Of a stretch of 64,000 bases of DNA, positions 46,104 to 59,003 are shown one piece after another. A program made the translations under genes and the position numbers. This DNA is from Gigaspora margarita. Taxonomy: Eukaryota > Glomeromycota > Glomeromycetes > Diversisporales > Gigasporaceae. Location of the stretch: positions 462,976 through 526,975 of the forward strand of contig WTPW01000160.1 of assembly GCA_009809945.1 (NCBI GenBank), given 5' to 3'. The notes under the pieces were generated by a model. The model had not been told where the DNA came from and ran no database searches. It saw only the letters and a list, made by a program, of their open reading frames with translations. Position 1 is the stretch's first letter. Every line of letters starts with the position of its first letter.

Positions 46104-46690
46104 TAGTACTTATAAATATATTGAAAAAAAACTAATTATATAAAAATCTGAATGCTTCTATATAATAATAGAATAATACATGTTTGGTAAATTTTCTATA
46201 AATGGATATCATTTGAAAAGTATTTTGCTTATCCTAAATATAGTAATAAAAGGTTAAAAGAATAATAGTTTGATAAGGGCTAATACATTTAAGGAAGTTG
46301 CTATATTGCGCAGTGTTTTAACTAAATCAAATTTACTTCGAAATGGTCAGGAGTTATTAAAGCTTATAATTTATTGGGCCAACGATTAAGTTGCTAAAAA
46401 GGTAAAAATTTTACCTTTTTTTGCTTCTAATAAACCCTTACATATCAATTACTTTAGTACTTATAAATATATTGAAAACCCTGATTATATAAAAATCTAA
46501 AATGCTTCACAATATACATGTTCGTAAAATTTTCTATAAATGGACATCATTTGATTTCAAGCAGATTAATTTATTTAAAAGTATTTCACTTATTCTAAAT
46601 GTAGTAATAAAGGTTATAGTTTGATAGGGGCTAATACATTTAAAGAAGTCACTTTATTGCGCATTGTAAATTTACTTCGAAGTAATCAGA
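46013..46690. repeat. Tandem duplication, about 348 bp x 2
   Basis: CTTATAATTTATTGGGCCAA occurs at about 46015 and 46363. The following 330 bp (CTTACATATCAATT, GGGCTAATACATTTAA, ATTTACTTCGAA) match with moderate divergence. Confidence 0.85.
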
Positions 46691-47139
46691 AGTTATTAAA
46701 AATATTAAATGAGTATAGCGAAATATTTCTAACATATTTAATATATTAAATAACTTTAAATTATATAAAAATAGTTGAATTTTATTTATAAATCATAATA
46801 TTCTGAAAGTTATTTAAGTAATATATAAAAATTGATTACTTTAAATAAAGCGAATATATTTAAATACATTTGTATTAATAAAAAATAACTTGATATATGC
46901 AGAATAATTTGATTATGTTAGAATTATCTTGAAAATATTTAAATAAATTTAATTTGCCTATTTTCTTCTTTGTAATTTTCCTATCAACTTCATTTGATAC
47001 CTTTATCACATTAAATTCTCTCTTCCATACATATTCTGTATTTTTATTTATTATATTTTTTCGTTTAATCTTTAATAACTAAAACCTTTCATATTTTTTT
47101 CTTTATTTTATACACAAATATCTAGAAAAAGATAAAAAA

Positions 47140-48844
47140 ATGTTTGCTAAAAGGTGTGAAGATTTCTTAAAAATGATAGCTAGTAGTGGCATACTTCCAC
47201 TAGAAACTGGGAGAGCTGCTGTGCAACCTATCAAAACTATTGACTCAGCATCTCATTATTCTCCAAGACCTTCTGATAGTTAAAATTCAATAATATAATT
47301 TTTTTTATTTCATTAATTTTTATTTATAATATTTTTATTTTAATCTACTATTTAAAATAATTTAAGAACCAATTACTTTGGCCAAAATTAAGGACATGCT
47401 TATTGGGATATTCGAAAAGTTGATAAATTGAAGCAAAAGATTTTGAATATGAATAGTCATATGTCGGAAGGTCTTAATCTTTCAAATAAAACAAAATTTG
47501 TTAAAGTAATTATTATTTTTATCAGTTATATATTAATGTTTATAATTAATTTAATCTAAGTTAATAATATTTTATTCTATAATAGCAAACTTGTGCAGCA
47601 ATAGCTAAACAACTAATTGTAAAAAACATTTACCTGACAGAGGAACAATTTAAGGTTGCAACTGAGGAATACCTCATAGAAAATAAAGCAGATTTTTATG
47701 AAGGAATGGAGGATAGAATTTGGAATACATATTATGAAGATAAACTTGCAAAACCTGTAAATTTTTTCATAAATTCAATCATATTCGTATTGTGTTAAAT
47801 TATTGCATTTTATTTTTTTTTTGAATCTCTTCGTATATTTTTATATTTTTTATCTATTTTCAAATCATTATTGTTATATGTTGCTTTTTTAATTGTTTTC
47901 ATTTTATCATTTCTTTCTTATTCTTACTTTTTTTATTTTATTCGTTTTTTTATCTTTTTAATTTTTTGTCACTTATTTTGATTTTTTGATTTATCTTCAT
48001 TTATTTTAAATTATTGTTTCTTAAAATATCAATGTATTTCAAACTAATTTAAATTCATTCACATAAATTTATTTTTAGCTCCTAGCTCAGCATAGAAGTC
48101 AAGTTTTCTTGAAAATTAAGGAGTTAGTTTTTGCTATTTTTGGGAGACCCTCTTAGACCCAATTAACACAAACGCCATGAACAAACTATTATGGTGTGGA
48201 AGCAATCCTATAAAACAAAATTATGCTATAAAAAGCTTTTTAAATCCATAATTAAAGATAATGCCACTGAGACCTACTTTATGTGAATATTTGCGAGGGC
48301 ATGATCAGCTACTACACCTACCAATATGCAATTGGCATACACAATAACAGTATGCCAAATATTGCTAAACTAATATTATGAAAAGCTTACTATAAGCGAT
48401 GAAATAACTAAAAATAGACTAAATAAAACATAGTAAGTAATAAATTATTAATTTTATTTAAATTATTTAAATATATATAAAATAATTCTAATATTTGTAA
48501 ATTTAATTAAATAAGAATAAGCTAGCAGCTGGCACTGCTTATCACCCTCTGCTACTGATGATGAGAATTCTTTAATGAAAGATGAACAAGTTGAAGTTAT
48601 TTTATCATCTAGTAAGTGGGGTCGAAAATGTAAGAGGGCTCCCACCATATCCCACACTACTATAAAAGACAAACAAGCAAAAGTTGCACAAAGCCCTGTT
48701 ACTATCTCTAATTCTCCCTATACTTCTGACTCATATCAAGACAATTCGCAATACAATATCCTTATTAACCAGAATAATCTGCCTGTACCTTCCTTATCTT
48801 CAAACCTCCTATCACCACAACCTTATTTTGAAGGTGCTAAATAA
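47140..48844 (+). pseudogene. Accessory (cargo) gene A of the Plavaka-like element
   Basis: The ATG at 47140 starts MFAKRCEDFLKMIASSGILP, LETGRAAVQPIKTIDSASHY. Intron-like sequence follows, then KVDKLKQKILNMNSHMSEGL with KTKFVK, a GTAATT...ATAATAG intron (about 47505-47585), and a helical domain AAIAKQLIVKNIYLTEEQFK, VATEEYLIENKADFYEGMED. After a second intron (about 47758-48078) the segments are stop-ridden (YTYQYAIGIHNNSMPNIAKL). The last part (48575-48844) is a Ser/Pro/Asn-rich tail from SKWGRKCKRAPTISHTTIKD to a TAA at 48844. The domain is paralogous to one in gene B (57196-57330). It is probably a conserved transposon-encoded protein; function is unknown. Confidence 0.55.
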
Positions 48845-50297
48845 AATAATAATTTTTTAACTTGTTTTATTTCTTTATACATTTTTTTTTTTTATATATG
48901 TTTTATATTTTTTTATTTTATTACATATACACTGTATATTATTGTTTTTTTTTATTTCTATTATGTTTTTAATTTTTTATATATATCTTATTTTTTATTT
49001 TATACGTTTTTATATATTTTTTATTTTTTATTCTTTTTTATATTATAGTTGATTTTATATTTATAATATTATTATTTTGATTTTTATTTAATATATTTTT
49101 TTTCGTTTGTTTTAATATAATTAAATACTTTAATTTTGTCAAAGTTTAATCAATTCAAATTAGTTCAAATTAGTTTAGTATTATGAATATCACAGCAATT
49201 TTATTCTAATATTTTATTGTATGAAAATATTTACTTTTATTAAATTTTATGTCATATTTTCAAATTATTCTAAACTAATTTGAAATGTTTTTAATTTTAG
49301 TAATACTTTAATTTAATTATAATTGTAAAATATGCATTCTGAATTATAGTAAGTTTATTTAAAAACATGCGAAAGATTTTGCATAATATTTATTTTTAGT
49401 CCTTAAATTTTTATACTTAATATCGTCTTTTAAATAATTTAATATACTGAACTTTAAATTTACAGGTTTTTACTCTATTGAATTTTATATGTATTTAATT
49501 AATATGAAACATTTTGAACAATTTTTTTAAATGTTTTTAAATTGATTTAATTTTATTAGAAGATATACTTATTTACTAAAAAATCATTAGTTTTATCAAA
49601 GCATGGAATTATATGAATATTATTTTTAATTGCTTCAATATTAACTATATTATATAATTCCATTAATTTAAGTCTAGAACATCCATAATGATATTGATTT
49701 TTTGTAGACTTAAAATCATACCACCGAATTAATGCAAGATTATCCACATTTTCTTTAGTAGTTTCAACTTTGATTAATAAGTATATCTAAAAAATTAAAT
49801 ACTAAAAATTTAATATTTTAAAAAATCTAAAAAAAAAAATACAACAAATACTGTACCTGTCCATAACATTCCTTTATCTGTCAAATATTCAATTAGTTCT
49901 TCAGAATTCATAGCAACTGCTACATTGCTATACCAGGCTTTTTCATAAAATTATCTGTTGCTCAAATTATAGACCCATTTTTTAAAGTTACTGAGCTATA
50001 TATATTAATTATATAATTATCTATATTAATTTGGTTAGTTGAACTAAAATATATAGTTAAATATTTTAATAAATGTTCAAGCCCAGAATATATTTTAGAA
50101 TTTGGGCTATAATTTTTAATTTGTGATCAATAAATTCCTGAGCATTATTTAAATTAAATGTCCAAATTAAATTAGTAAATTTAAAAGGATTTATAGTTTT
50201 GGAATTTTTTGGGTTTCTTAATAATAATTTTAATACAATAGTCTGTCTTTGAATCTATTTAATTAAATCAATTTAGTTAACTTTAAAAAATATTATA

Positions 50298-51162
50298 CCA
50301 TATATTTCCAAAAATAAGCTACCTTTTTTTGGCTGATTTTAAGTAAAAAAATGGGGGTAGTTTATTTTTGGGTGAAAGAAGTTTTTAGCAATCGTAAGTA
50401 GTCATTACATAGTAAAGTCCAAATTTTACTATGTAAATCGATCAAAATCGCTTAAGTAAACTTATTAAAGAGATCAAAATGCATATACTCCAAAATTTTC
50501 ATACGAATCAGAGAACTTTTTATTATTTGTGTTTTAATTTTTACGTTTGTTATATATATTTTTTAAAAAATTTTTAATTTTTTTATCAAATGTAAAAATT
50601 AAAACTCAAATACCGTATATTCCTGAAAATAAGCTACTCCGAAAATAAGCAACCCCCCTGATTTTTTTCAAAAATCTCAAAAAACGCGTTAGCAGTTGCT
50701 ACATATAAAAGCTAAATTTTACTAAGTAAATCTCAAAAGTGCTATTAAGTAAACTTGTTCAGGATACAAAAATACACTTATAGTAAAACTTTCATGTCAT
50801 TTGGACGACTTTTTATTAGTACGTTTTTCAATTTTTCAAAAAATTCAACAATTCGAAAATAAGCAACCCCCGTTTTTTCGTATAATTTTTGCCCCAAAAA
50901 AGGTTGCTTATTTTCGGGAATATACAGTAATAAAAAGTTCTCTGATTTGTATAAAATTTCAGAGTATATGCATTTTATCTCCTGATTAAGTTTACTTAAG
51001 CGATTATAAATGATTTTTATAGTAAAATTTAGCCTTTAGTATGTAGCAACCATCATCGATCATGGGGGTAGCTTATTTTCAGGTAAAAGAGGTTTTTACA
51101 TTTTTGGATTTAAACAGGGGGGTAGCTTATTTTAGGAGTAGCTTATTTTTGGGAATATATGG
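50298..51162. mobile_element. AATAAGC-family MITE, long subfamily, hosting a second MITE
   Basis: The ends CCATATATTTCCAAAAATAA and (inverse) CCATATATTCCCAAAAATAA lie between TA dinucleotides (50296-50297, 51163-51164). It is 865 bp, of which 317 are the insertion at 50613-50927 plus the TA duplication. It is inserted in the 3' part of the transposase gene. Confidence 0.85.
50613..50927. mobile_element. AATAAGC-family MITE, short subfamily, nested in the long subfamily
   Basis: 315 bp with ends CCGTATATTCCTGAAAATAA and (inverse) CTGTATATTCCCGAAAATAA, flanked by TA. The sequence on each side joins to match the uninterrupted copy at 41796-42341 (ACTAAAATAATAAAAAGTTC). The two subfamilies share the AAAATAAGC terminal motif. 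Confidence 0.88.
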
Positions 51163-51219
51163 TAATCATTATTAATAATTAAACAATTATTACCATTTTC
51201 ATTATTTGATCCTCTATAT

Positions 51220-52664
51220 ATATATATATATATATATTTTTTGTGTCAAAGTTATCGCTATGGGGAAAGGCTTTTATTCAAGTAAGTCAGATTACAGGTG
51301 CCTCCAGGGGCACACCTGATATTTGTTACATAGATAAGAGTACAACTAGCCACATATACAACTTTTGGTTGTCTAATTTAAGTAGTCCGCCTGAAGGTTC
51401 TACACTAGTTGCCATACCTGCAACCTGACTAGAGGGTTACTTATTTAAACCCTCTGGTCCACGCTCCTTCTGCCAAATCCTCCTTGTGTCACTAGTACAG
51501 TCCTCTGTTACATGAATCAGTCAAGGCCAGTCTCAGATGCTTACAGAATCCCCTTAGGACTAGTTTATCCTCACAACACACTTAGTAGAGCAGTTCCTGT
51601 CCTACACAGGTATTACCTACACTTTGGTAACTTACTCTACAGCTTTACCTATATACTTGTAGTTCAGGTATTACCTAAACCGCTTCCATTACCTACTTCT
51701 TGCCCTTGCAAGGTTCGCTTTGATCCCAGCACCTACCGTTACTATCCTACTGGTCCTTACACTGGATTCCCAAACTTCCAAACCAGTTAGCTTGGAAGGG
51801 TCGATATGGCTTTCTTCTCTTGGTACCTACTGCCAAAACATAGGTCCTTTTCCTCCGGTGTGACTCCGGTGGCCAGGTTGGTGGACCCCCTTCTTAAGGA
51901 TCTTGTTGTCCGATCCTCTGGCTCCAGTTTCCAATATTCCAGTTTTGGTAGCACTGTCAAAGATTTTTGCTACCTCCTTACTTGGGGCTTGCCAAATGGG
52001 TTTCTATTTCTCTGGTTCTTTGGATTTTGTGCGCCCGAAAGCTCCCATTCGAGATGGTGTACCAAGGCCTACAAGTAATGTACCCAACCGATTGATGAGA
52101 AATACAGTGCGAGAACCTTTAAATCAACAAGCAAAATTGATAATTTTAAACTGTTATAAAAAAATAACTAGTATAGCTAGGACAATTTTTCTTTCTATAG
52201 TAATGTAGAGAAAGGCTTTAAAAATAAAGCTATAGAATTTGTTTTTTAATTTATTAAGTTTAACTACTTTTATAAAGGTTTAAAGTTAACTATTTTTATT
52301 AATAAACATAAAATTTGGCCACTATAATTTTGGCCAGAATTACCATAATGCTGGCCAGAATTAGCAAAAATTAAAAAAAAATTTTAAAAAAATTTTTAAA
52401 AAATTTTTTTTTATACGATATTTTTTTTTTTTTTTTTTATTCGCAAAATTTTCTGCAATTTTATTGGCTCCGACCCAATCTGACCCAACTTCTGACCCAA
52501 CCCAAAATTTGGCCACACATATAGGACTAGTTGATTTAAGGGTTTCTGCACTATAGTTACCAGAACACAGGTCTATTTTTCAAAGCATTGCTAGTGGGAT
52601 TTGAACCCTATACCTGCCACTTGGAGGGTGACAACTTACCAACTTCCCTAAGTCGCCACACCAT
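51220..52664 (-). mobile_element. tRNA-derived SINE, copy 2, in the transposase gene
   Basis: The minus-strand head near 52664 reads GGTGTGGCGACTTAGGGAAG with a B box GGGTTCAAATCCC at about 52588-52602. The tail is A- and TA-rich (51220-51245). TCCTCTATAT duplications lie at 51210-51219 and 52665-52674. Removing the element joins the transposase codons ...AAT ATA GAG G|AT CAA ATA ATG in frame. It is longer than copy 1 because of an AT-rich segment (about 52100-52530). The proline/serine-rich plus-strand ORFs at 51512-52208 lie within it and are not believed to be genes. Confidence 0.85.
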
Positions 52665-55599
52665 TCCTCTATATTTTGTTTATTACTTAAATAATATATG
52701 TTTTAACAAAATCTTTATAAAGACTTTCATAAGTTTCAGTAGAAAATCCATTCAAACAACCATATTTTTTAATTAAATCAGTAGTATAATAGATCTATAA
52801 ATGTAATTTTGAAAACTTTAATTTAGAAGCAGAACTTGTTTTAAAAAGTTTAATAAATTGTTGAGCCCAATTTATTATTAAATTCTAAATAAAATAAAAC
52901 TATATTAATATTCGATGATAAAATTATTTAATTTAAATTTTTCAAATAATTCCAAAATATTCGCATAGTTGTGAAATTATTTACATACCTCAAAATCTTT
53001 TAAGTCATTATCAGTAAATTCTTTATATCAACTTAAAAGATACATATTATTCCAATTTTTATAAAGCTTCAATAACTTATTTTGAATAGATTTACTTATA
53101 TCCAGGTTGTCTAGAACAAATATCATAACTTTTATAAGGTTATGATACTCATTTGCAGTAATTCTAGTAAGTGATTAAATACCATTTTTAAAAATTTTAA
53201 GTTCTGGAAATCTTGGAATATTAGCTAATCTATTATCAATAGTATCCAGAATTGAAGCTCCATATTTTTCTTTTAATAGACTGCATGTAAAATTAATTTT
53301 GATGTTTAAATAATCCCAAATCTAAATAATGCATTCTATCAATAACTGTTGCTTCATAAATATTCATATCACTAAAATTAATAAAAGTATAAATGTTAAT
53401 AATGAATTATATATTGCATAGTCATAATATTTAAAAGTTCAAAATAGTTTAATAATATTCACAAGGTTGCAAAACATATAGCATTAATTAATCATCATAA
53501 AAGTAAAATTTGTATTTTAATTCTAATTATATTTAAAATAATTTGCAATAATTTGAAATCATTTAAATCTAAAATAAGTATCTAAAGTTTGTTTTGTACT
53601 CTTTAAATATTTTTAGTATTCCGAATATGTTTAAAATTATTTCAAAATTATTAGAATAAAATAAAATAAATAAAACAATAAACTTACTTAAAGTTCCAAA
53701 AGTAATTTGGTATAGATTCTATACATACTGAATTTTTTTACTTTTATCGAGACAGTTTCATATATTTTCATGATTTCTAAGCACCAAATCATGTTTAGAA
53801 TAGGTTGTATTTGCCAAATCATTTCTATTTACTAAACAAAAATGACAAGAATGATTTGAATTTGTTGATTTATAAGTCAGACAAAATGTTGTAGCTTCTG
53901 GCCAATCTGCAATTATAATTGAAACTTTTGGAAAGGTCCAAACAAATTTGTTATTAATTAACAAATTTATACCAGAATGCGAAAACTTTTAAATTAGATT
54001 TAAAATAACTTCTAAACATCTATAAAAAGTTTGTCTTACTATTGGTTTATTTTTAGTAAATGTTTTAATTATTGGCAAATAACCCAATAACTGCTTTGCA
54101 TCCTGCCTATTTCTTCACCATGTAGATATATTTTCTAGTGATATATATATTGAGTGAAGCTAACTTTTACCCAATGTATCACAATTTGTTGCATCTGAAT
54201 ATAAAATAATTAATAAAAGTTTTGATCCTATAGGCAAAGAATTTTGAGCAGTTTTCTACTACATTCAATTATTTTGCTTTTTATAAATAATCTTTTTACC
54301 ATCCTTTAAAAAAAATAAAAATAGATTAATAAAAACAAAATAAATATTGTATTTACAAATAATATTAAAAATTATTATACTTCTGTAATCTTATATATTT
54401 CTTTATATTCAAATTCTAAATTTTGTGCTATATCAGGAATTTTTAATATATTTTCAATATAGCTAATTAATGGCATATGGTATAAGAAATACTTATTATT
54501 ATCAAGATCTAATATTTTGGTTTTCTTATATAACAAGTTAGATTTAATATTATTCATAAAACTTTTTCTTGTCTAATATTTTTTGGTAATGGTGATGTTG
54601 AATGTTTTGAATGCTTATTAAAAATAAAATAATAGCATTTCCAGCCGCATTACTTAATTTATATTTAGTAACCAAAACAATTAAATCAGCATAAGCCTCA
54701 TTAGGAATTCTTCATGTTTCTGATTAATTTTTTCATCTGAAGAAGAGCTTCGAATATGTTCAAAGTAAGTAGAATTATTTAAAATTTCATTAGAAAATTC
54801 CTGATCTTTATTAATAATGGTTTCAATATCGTCAGGTAAATTAAAGTTGGGTCAACTTCAACAATATTCAAATTAATATTAGAATTATCTAATTCAAATA
54901 ACATGTTATCAAATTCACTAGCAAGTTTATCTGTATTAGATACATGCAAAGGACTAGCAAGAGTGCTATCAAGATTACTATTAGAATTGAATTGAATATC
55001 TTTAACTACTTTCAAAGATTTGTGAAACTTGATATCTTTAAACGATATTTTTTGGCAAAAAATTCACTATCTAATTTATATTTATTAATATCAAAATTTT
55101 TATTTTGAGTTTGTTTAATTGGTTTTGAATACTTGCAAACTTGAGCAGGATTATTCGCAAAGAGCTGTTTATCTTTATTGGAAGTAAGAATACAATCTTT
55201 CATATATTTAGATAATGAATTGTGCTTTGTAAAAGTACATGAGCAGAAATTGTATTTGAAGTCAAACATTTTAAGAAGATAAATTTTATAACTTTAAAAT
55301 GTTTTGAAATGTTTTAAGTATATAAAAGTTAATTGAATCAAAAAAATTTAATACAAAGAGCAAAGAAGACATTTCATCTTATTTATATCTAAATACTAAA
55401 TTTATCTATCTAGTTATTTTAATGAATATAATACATTTGATTTTATAAACTTTAAATTAATGTACTATATTTCGAATTAAATAGCTTTATTCCAAAAAAG
55501 AATAAAGCTATATAAATATTTAACTCAAGTCGAAAATCAGCGAATTATTTCAAATTACTACAAACTATTAGTTATTAGCAGAGGTTTTTTTCAATTTTT

Positions 55600-55815
55600 A
55601 ACAACCGTTCTACGTTGCTTTAGTGCATTGGTAGTGCGTCAAGAGTAGCCCAAGTAAGGAGAGTATCTTTCTGCATTGCGAATACAATATAAATTTCTAA
55701 TTATGTTATATAATTGGAAATTTTACCTTGCATTCACAGTGCAAGAAGATGCTCTCCTTATGCAAACCAAAGTTATACTTGGCAATCCCAATGCACTTTT
55801 GACACACTAAACAAG
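55600..55815. mobile_element. 216-bp foldback/MITE
   Basis: The left arm TAGTGCATTGGTAGTGCGTC with AAGTAAGGAGAGTATCTTTC is inverted in the right arm GATGCTCTCCTTATGCAAAC...CAATCCCAATGCACTTT. The centre is about 55695-55720. It lies upstream of the transposase start. Confidence 0.7.
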
Positions 55816-56675
55816 ATAGAAAGCTATTAAAAATTGAAAAAGATCTTTGCTATAGTTATTTTTATAATATATATTAAATTGTTATATTAATATTTTTTGT
55901 TTCAAAAATAGTGTGATAAATGTATTAAAATTATTTGAATATAGATACAAACATATGCACAACTATTTAAAAGTTATATTTATTTTAGAAAGTAAGATAA
56001 TATTAAAAAATAATTTTAATAATATGCAAAAGTATATATAATAAAATCAAGTGAAATCAGCCAACTAATTTTACATTAAATCTAGCTATCACACAATAAA
56101 CTCGCAGATATTTGGCCTGCATTAAGTAATTTAGGCTGATGATCTTCAAATTTTTTAATTTTAGCCAGAAATTAAAATTTTTTAATTTTTTAGCTACCAA
56201 AAAGGAATTTTTTTTAAAAATAGGCCTTCATAGTGATAAAATTAGCACAGGAACATTTTTCACTTAGTTAGCTGTGCTGCTTTATTAATAGAATTTTGCA
56301 TAATTTTGGCTTAATTCTGCATTTTTGTGAGACACCTAGGATTAATTAAATATTACTATAAATAGAATATAATTGAAATATTACTATAAATAGTATATAA
56401 TTAGATAGACAATCAACATGGTTTTCATTGTTTTACACTTCAACATTTTGTAACCTTGTGCATAGTTTAAACTTTAAACAACTTTACTCGATAATATTTC
56501 AACTATTTTTAATTGTTTAATATTAAAATTTTTTTTACTTCTAAAGCTTTTTATTTATTTTAGCTTTTTTAATTTATGTTTAAATTTTTAAGTCTTTCAT
56601 TTATTATTTAATACTAACTATACTACTAACTTCATTTAAGTTTTTTATCATTTTTTATTTTAAAGTATTTTAGAA

Positions 56676-58838
56676 ATGTTTAAAGAAATGAAAGTCACTT
56701 CAAAGAAAAGTTCAAAAAAGGCCTTAAGCAAGAAGTCTAATAAGAGAAAGGCAATTCTAGAAGCAACAAGGGGATCTGAACTAACTCAAAGCTTTTCAGA
56801 AAGATTTGATAATCTAGGAATCGAAGCAAGTAGTAGTTCTAATACTTACAAATATTCAAATATTCTGAATGTATTTAAAAGGTTTAAACATATTCTTTTT
56901 AATTTTTTAACATTTTATTAATTATAATATATTTAAATGAAATTACAAGCAAGAATCTTAGCTAAGATTATCTAAAACCAAGGAGAAATACTTTATCAAC
57001 TTCAAGAACTTAACTCTAAAGTCAGAAGAATAGAAAATCAGTTAAAAGAAATGAAGAAGAAAATAGATAATAATTTCGATTTTACTAATGAAAAAACATT
57101 CAAAGAAGTAATTATTTAAGTTTAAATTTTTTTTTAATAATATTATCAATTATTTAATATTTATAAATATCATTTAATAAATTTTATTAAAGGATACCAT
57201 TAAAGAGGTAGCTAAAATATTAATCAAAAAATTGATTTATCCTAAAGAAGACCAGATAAAATCAGAAGTAGAAAATTATGTACGAGCAAATTATATAGAT
57301 AATTTTCAAAAGTTTACATTGACTTAGTGAAATTCATATTATATGAAGAACTTTCATAAACCAGTAAAACCTTTTTATTTAATTTATATATTTTTCTTAT
57401 TTTCGAATATATTCAAAATATTTAAAAATATTTTGAAATTATTCGCTTTTTTTTAATTATTGCATTTTACTAAATTAATATATTTTAGCTTTTGAAAAAG
57501 CTTTGTGGATACTTTGATGACCAAGAATAAATCCTCTACATTTTTCATATTTGGAAACCTTTTAGAACCTATTAATAATAGTGCTTTACCTGAAATGGTT
57601 CTAAAATAGAAACGATCAGACAAAACAAAAGCATGTTACTGGCAGCTATTTGATGAGGTAGAAGATTCGAAAGAGACTATATAGTTAAAATTTTAACTAA
57701 AATTTGGCCTTCTGGAGATAGCTCTGATGAAAATATAGCATATACTATAGCCATAGCTCAAATGATGCTTAACCTGAAATATGATAAAATAATGATATTC
57801 GATACTGCAATTAAATATAAGATTGTAAAAAAATTTAGTAAGTATTTATTAATATTTTTATTAATTTTTTTTTTTAAATTAATTTAAATAATTCGAACTG
57901 TTTCAAAACAAATAAAGCATCTTAAAAAATAACACAAGATTTTTATTATCAAGCTCTGAAGATAAAACAGGCTCTATAGAAAAAGATAATAATGTCAAAT
58001 AAGTATAAATAGTTTTTAATTAATTTAATTACCTTCAAAATATTATTTTCTAATAGTATAAATTATTCTAATTATTTAGGAACTAGTTAGGAAACGTAAA
58101 AATATTTCGAAGAAAATCAGCAAGGTTTTATATTTAATATAGTTGTAATTATATTAAAATTATTTAATATTTATAAATATTTTTTAGATATATAAAAGGC
58201 CAAGAGTGGGTAAGAAAAAAGATTTATAGAATATTTTGATTTATTTCAAACATATTCGAATATTTGTGAAACTATTAAATTGATTTGAAAATTTAGAAAA
58301 CTCTAAAGAAGTGCAGAAATATCAGGAAGATTTGCCAGAAGATCTGAAAGAAACTGAAAAAGAGCCAGAAGATAATGATTCTAATAATGTCAAAAAAGTA
58401 TAAATAGTTTTTAATTAATTTAATTAACTTNNAAATATTATTTTCTATTGATATAAATTATTCTAATNATTTAGGAACCAGTTAGAAANNATAAAAATAT
58501 TTTGAAGAAATTCGGCAAGGTTTGAATATTTAATATAGTTGTAATTATATCAAAATTATTTAATATTTATAAATATTTTTTAGTTATATAAAAGGCCAAG
58601 AGTGAGTAAGAAAAAAAGATTTATAAGTTATTTCGAATTATTTCAAACACATTCAAATATTTGCAAAACTATTAAATTGATTTGAAAATTTAAAGCCTTG
58701 AAAATATTGTTAGAAGATTCGAACAAAGCTAAAAATGAGCCAGAAGATAATGATTCTACATCCTCAATAGCTTCCAGTTCCTCATTTTCAGATGATGATG
58801 ATGATTCGAAAAAAGAAACAGATGAAAATGATAAGTAA
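56676..58838 (+). pseudogene. Accessory (cargo) gene B of the Plavaka-like element
   Basis: The first exon (56676-about 56868) is lysine-rich: MFKEMKVTSKKSSKKALSKK, then RKAILEATRGSELTQSFSER. Exon 2 (from 56938) is a coiled coil (ELNSKVRRIENQLKEMKKKI) ending FKE. The GTAATT...AAAG intron follows (about 57109-57193), then DTIKEVAKILIKKLIYPKED, QIKSEVENYVRANYIDNF, the same helical domain as gene A. Further exons include IVKILTKIWPSGDSSDENIA and YTIAIAQMMLNLKYDKIMIF (57680-57840). The tail repeats short exons (tandem duplication 57990-58640) and ends in an acidic Ser/Asp stretch, SSSSFSDDDDDSKKETDEND, TAA at 58838. Several in-frame stops (about 56972, 57328, 57610) make it a likely pseudogene. 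Function unknown. Confidence 0.5.
57990..58640 (+). repeat. Tandem exon-intron duplication, period about 395 bp
   Basis: AATGTCAAAT...GTATAAATAG at 57990 recurs at 58385, and TATAAAAGGCCAAGAGTG at about 58190 recurs at about 58587. The unit contains two complete small introns (GTATAA...TTTAG and GTTTTA...TTTTAG) and their exons. Ambiguous N bases occur in the second copy. Confidence 0.85.
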
Positions 58839-59003
58839 AAGTTTTTTGGTTTTTTTTTTTTTTTTTTATACAAGTAATACTGTGTTATATTTTTTATATA
58901 TATTTTTTTTAGCTTTTTTTATATAACATTTAAAATTTTATAATAAAGTTATTAAAAAATATAGTTTTAAACTATAAAATTTATAGTATTGTTTATTTAA
59001 ATT

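Larger units (their letters stand above)
49556..55269 (-). pseudogene. Plavaka-like transposase, interrupted by a SINE and by nested MITEs
   Basis: N-terminus (55269): a degenerate C2H2-like finger, FNFC-type C-x-C...H-x-H/C (FCSCTFTKHNSLSKYMKDC). Acidic linker 54779-55015. Then IPNEAYADLIVLVTKYKLSN, MPLISYIENILKIPDIAQNL (about 54375-54700) and LSIILYSDATNCDTLGKSQL with YISLGN (about 54170-54240), typical of Plavaka/KDZ-type transposases. Next come KVSIIIADWPEATTFCLTYK and NHSCHFCLVNR (zinc knuckle, 53758-53964), DRMHYLDLGLF (about 53330), ANIPRFPELKIFKNG and NGFSTETYESLYKDFVKTYY (about 52700). The SINE at 51220-52664 cuts between NIE and DQIMKMV. The MITE pair follows at 50298-51162. The C-terminus EKAWYSNVAVAMNSEELIEY, NLALIRWYDFKSTKNQYHYG ends at 49556. 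Several stops and frameshifts; inactive. Confidence 0.8.

Noticed and set aside
45285-46690. Gene duplication
   Set aside because: The tandem 348-bp units have no open frame; treated as a non-coding repeat.
51512-52208. Plus-strand ORFs with Pro/Ser/Tyr-rich products in a GC-richer patch
   Set aside because: They lie inside a minus-oriented SINE with defined target duplications and have no recognisable domain; higher GC reflects the SINE body.
52560-52664. Functional tRNA gene
   Set aside because: A B box and an A-box-like segment exist, but the stems do not form a full cloverleaf and the copy is the head of a SINE.
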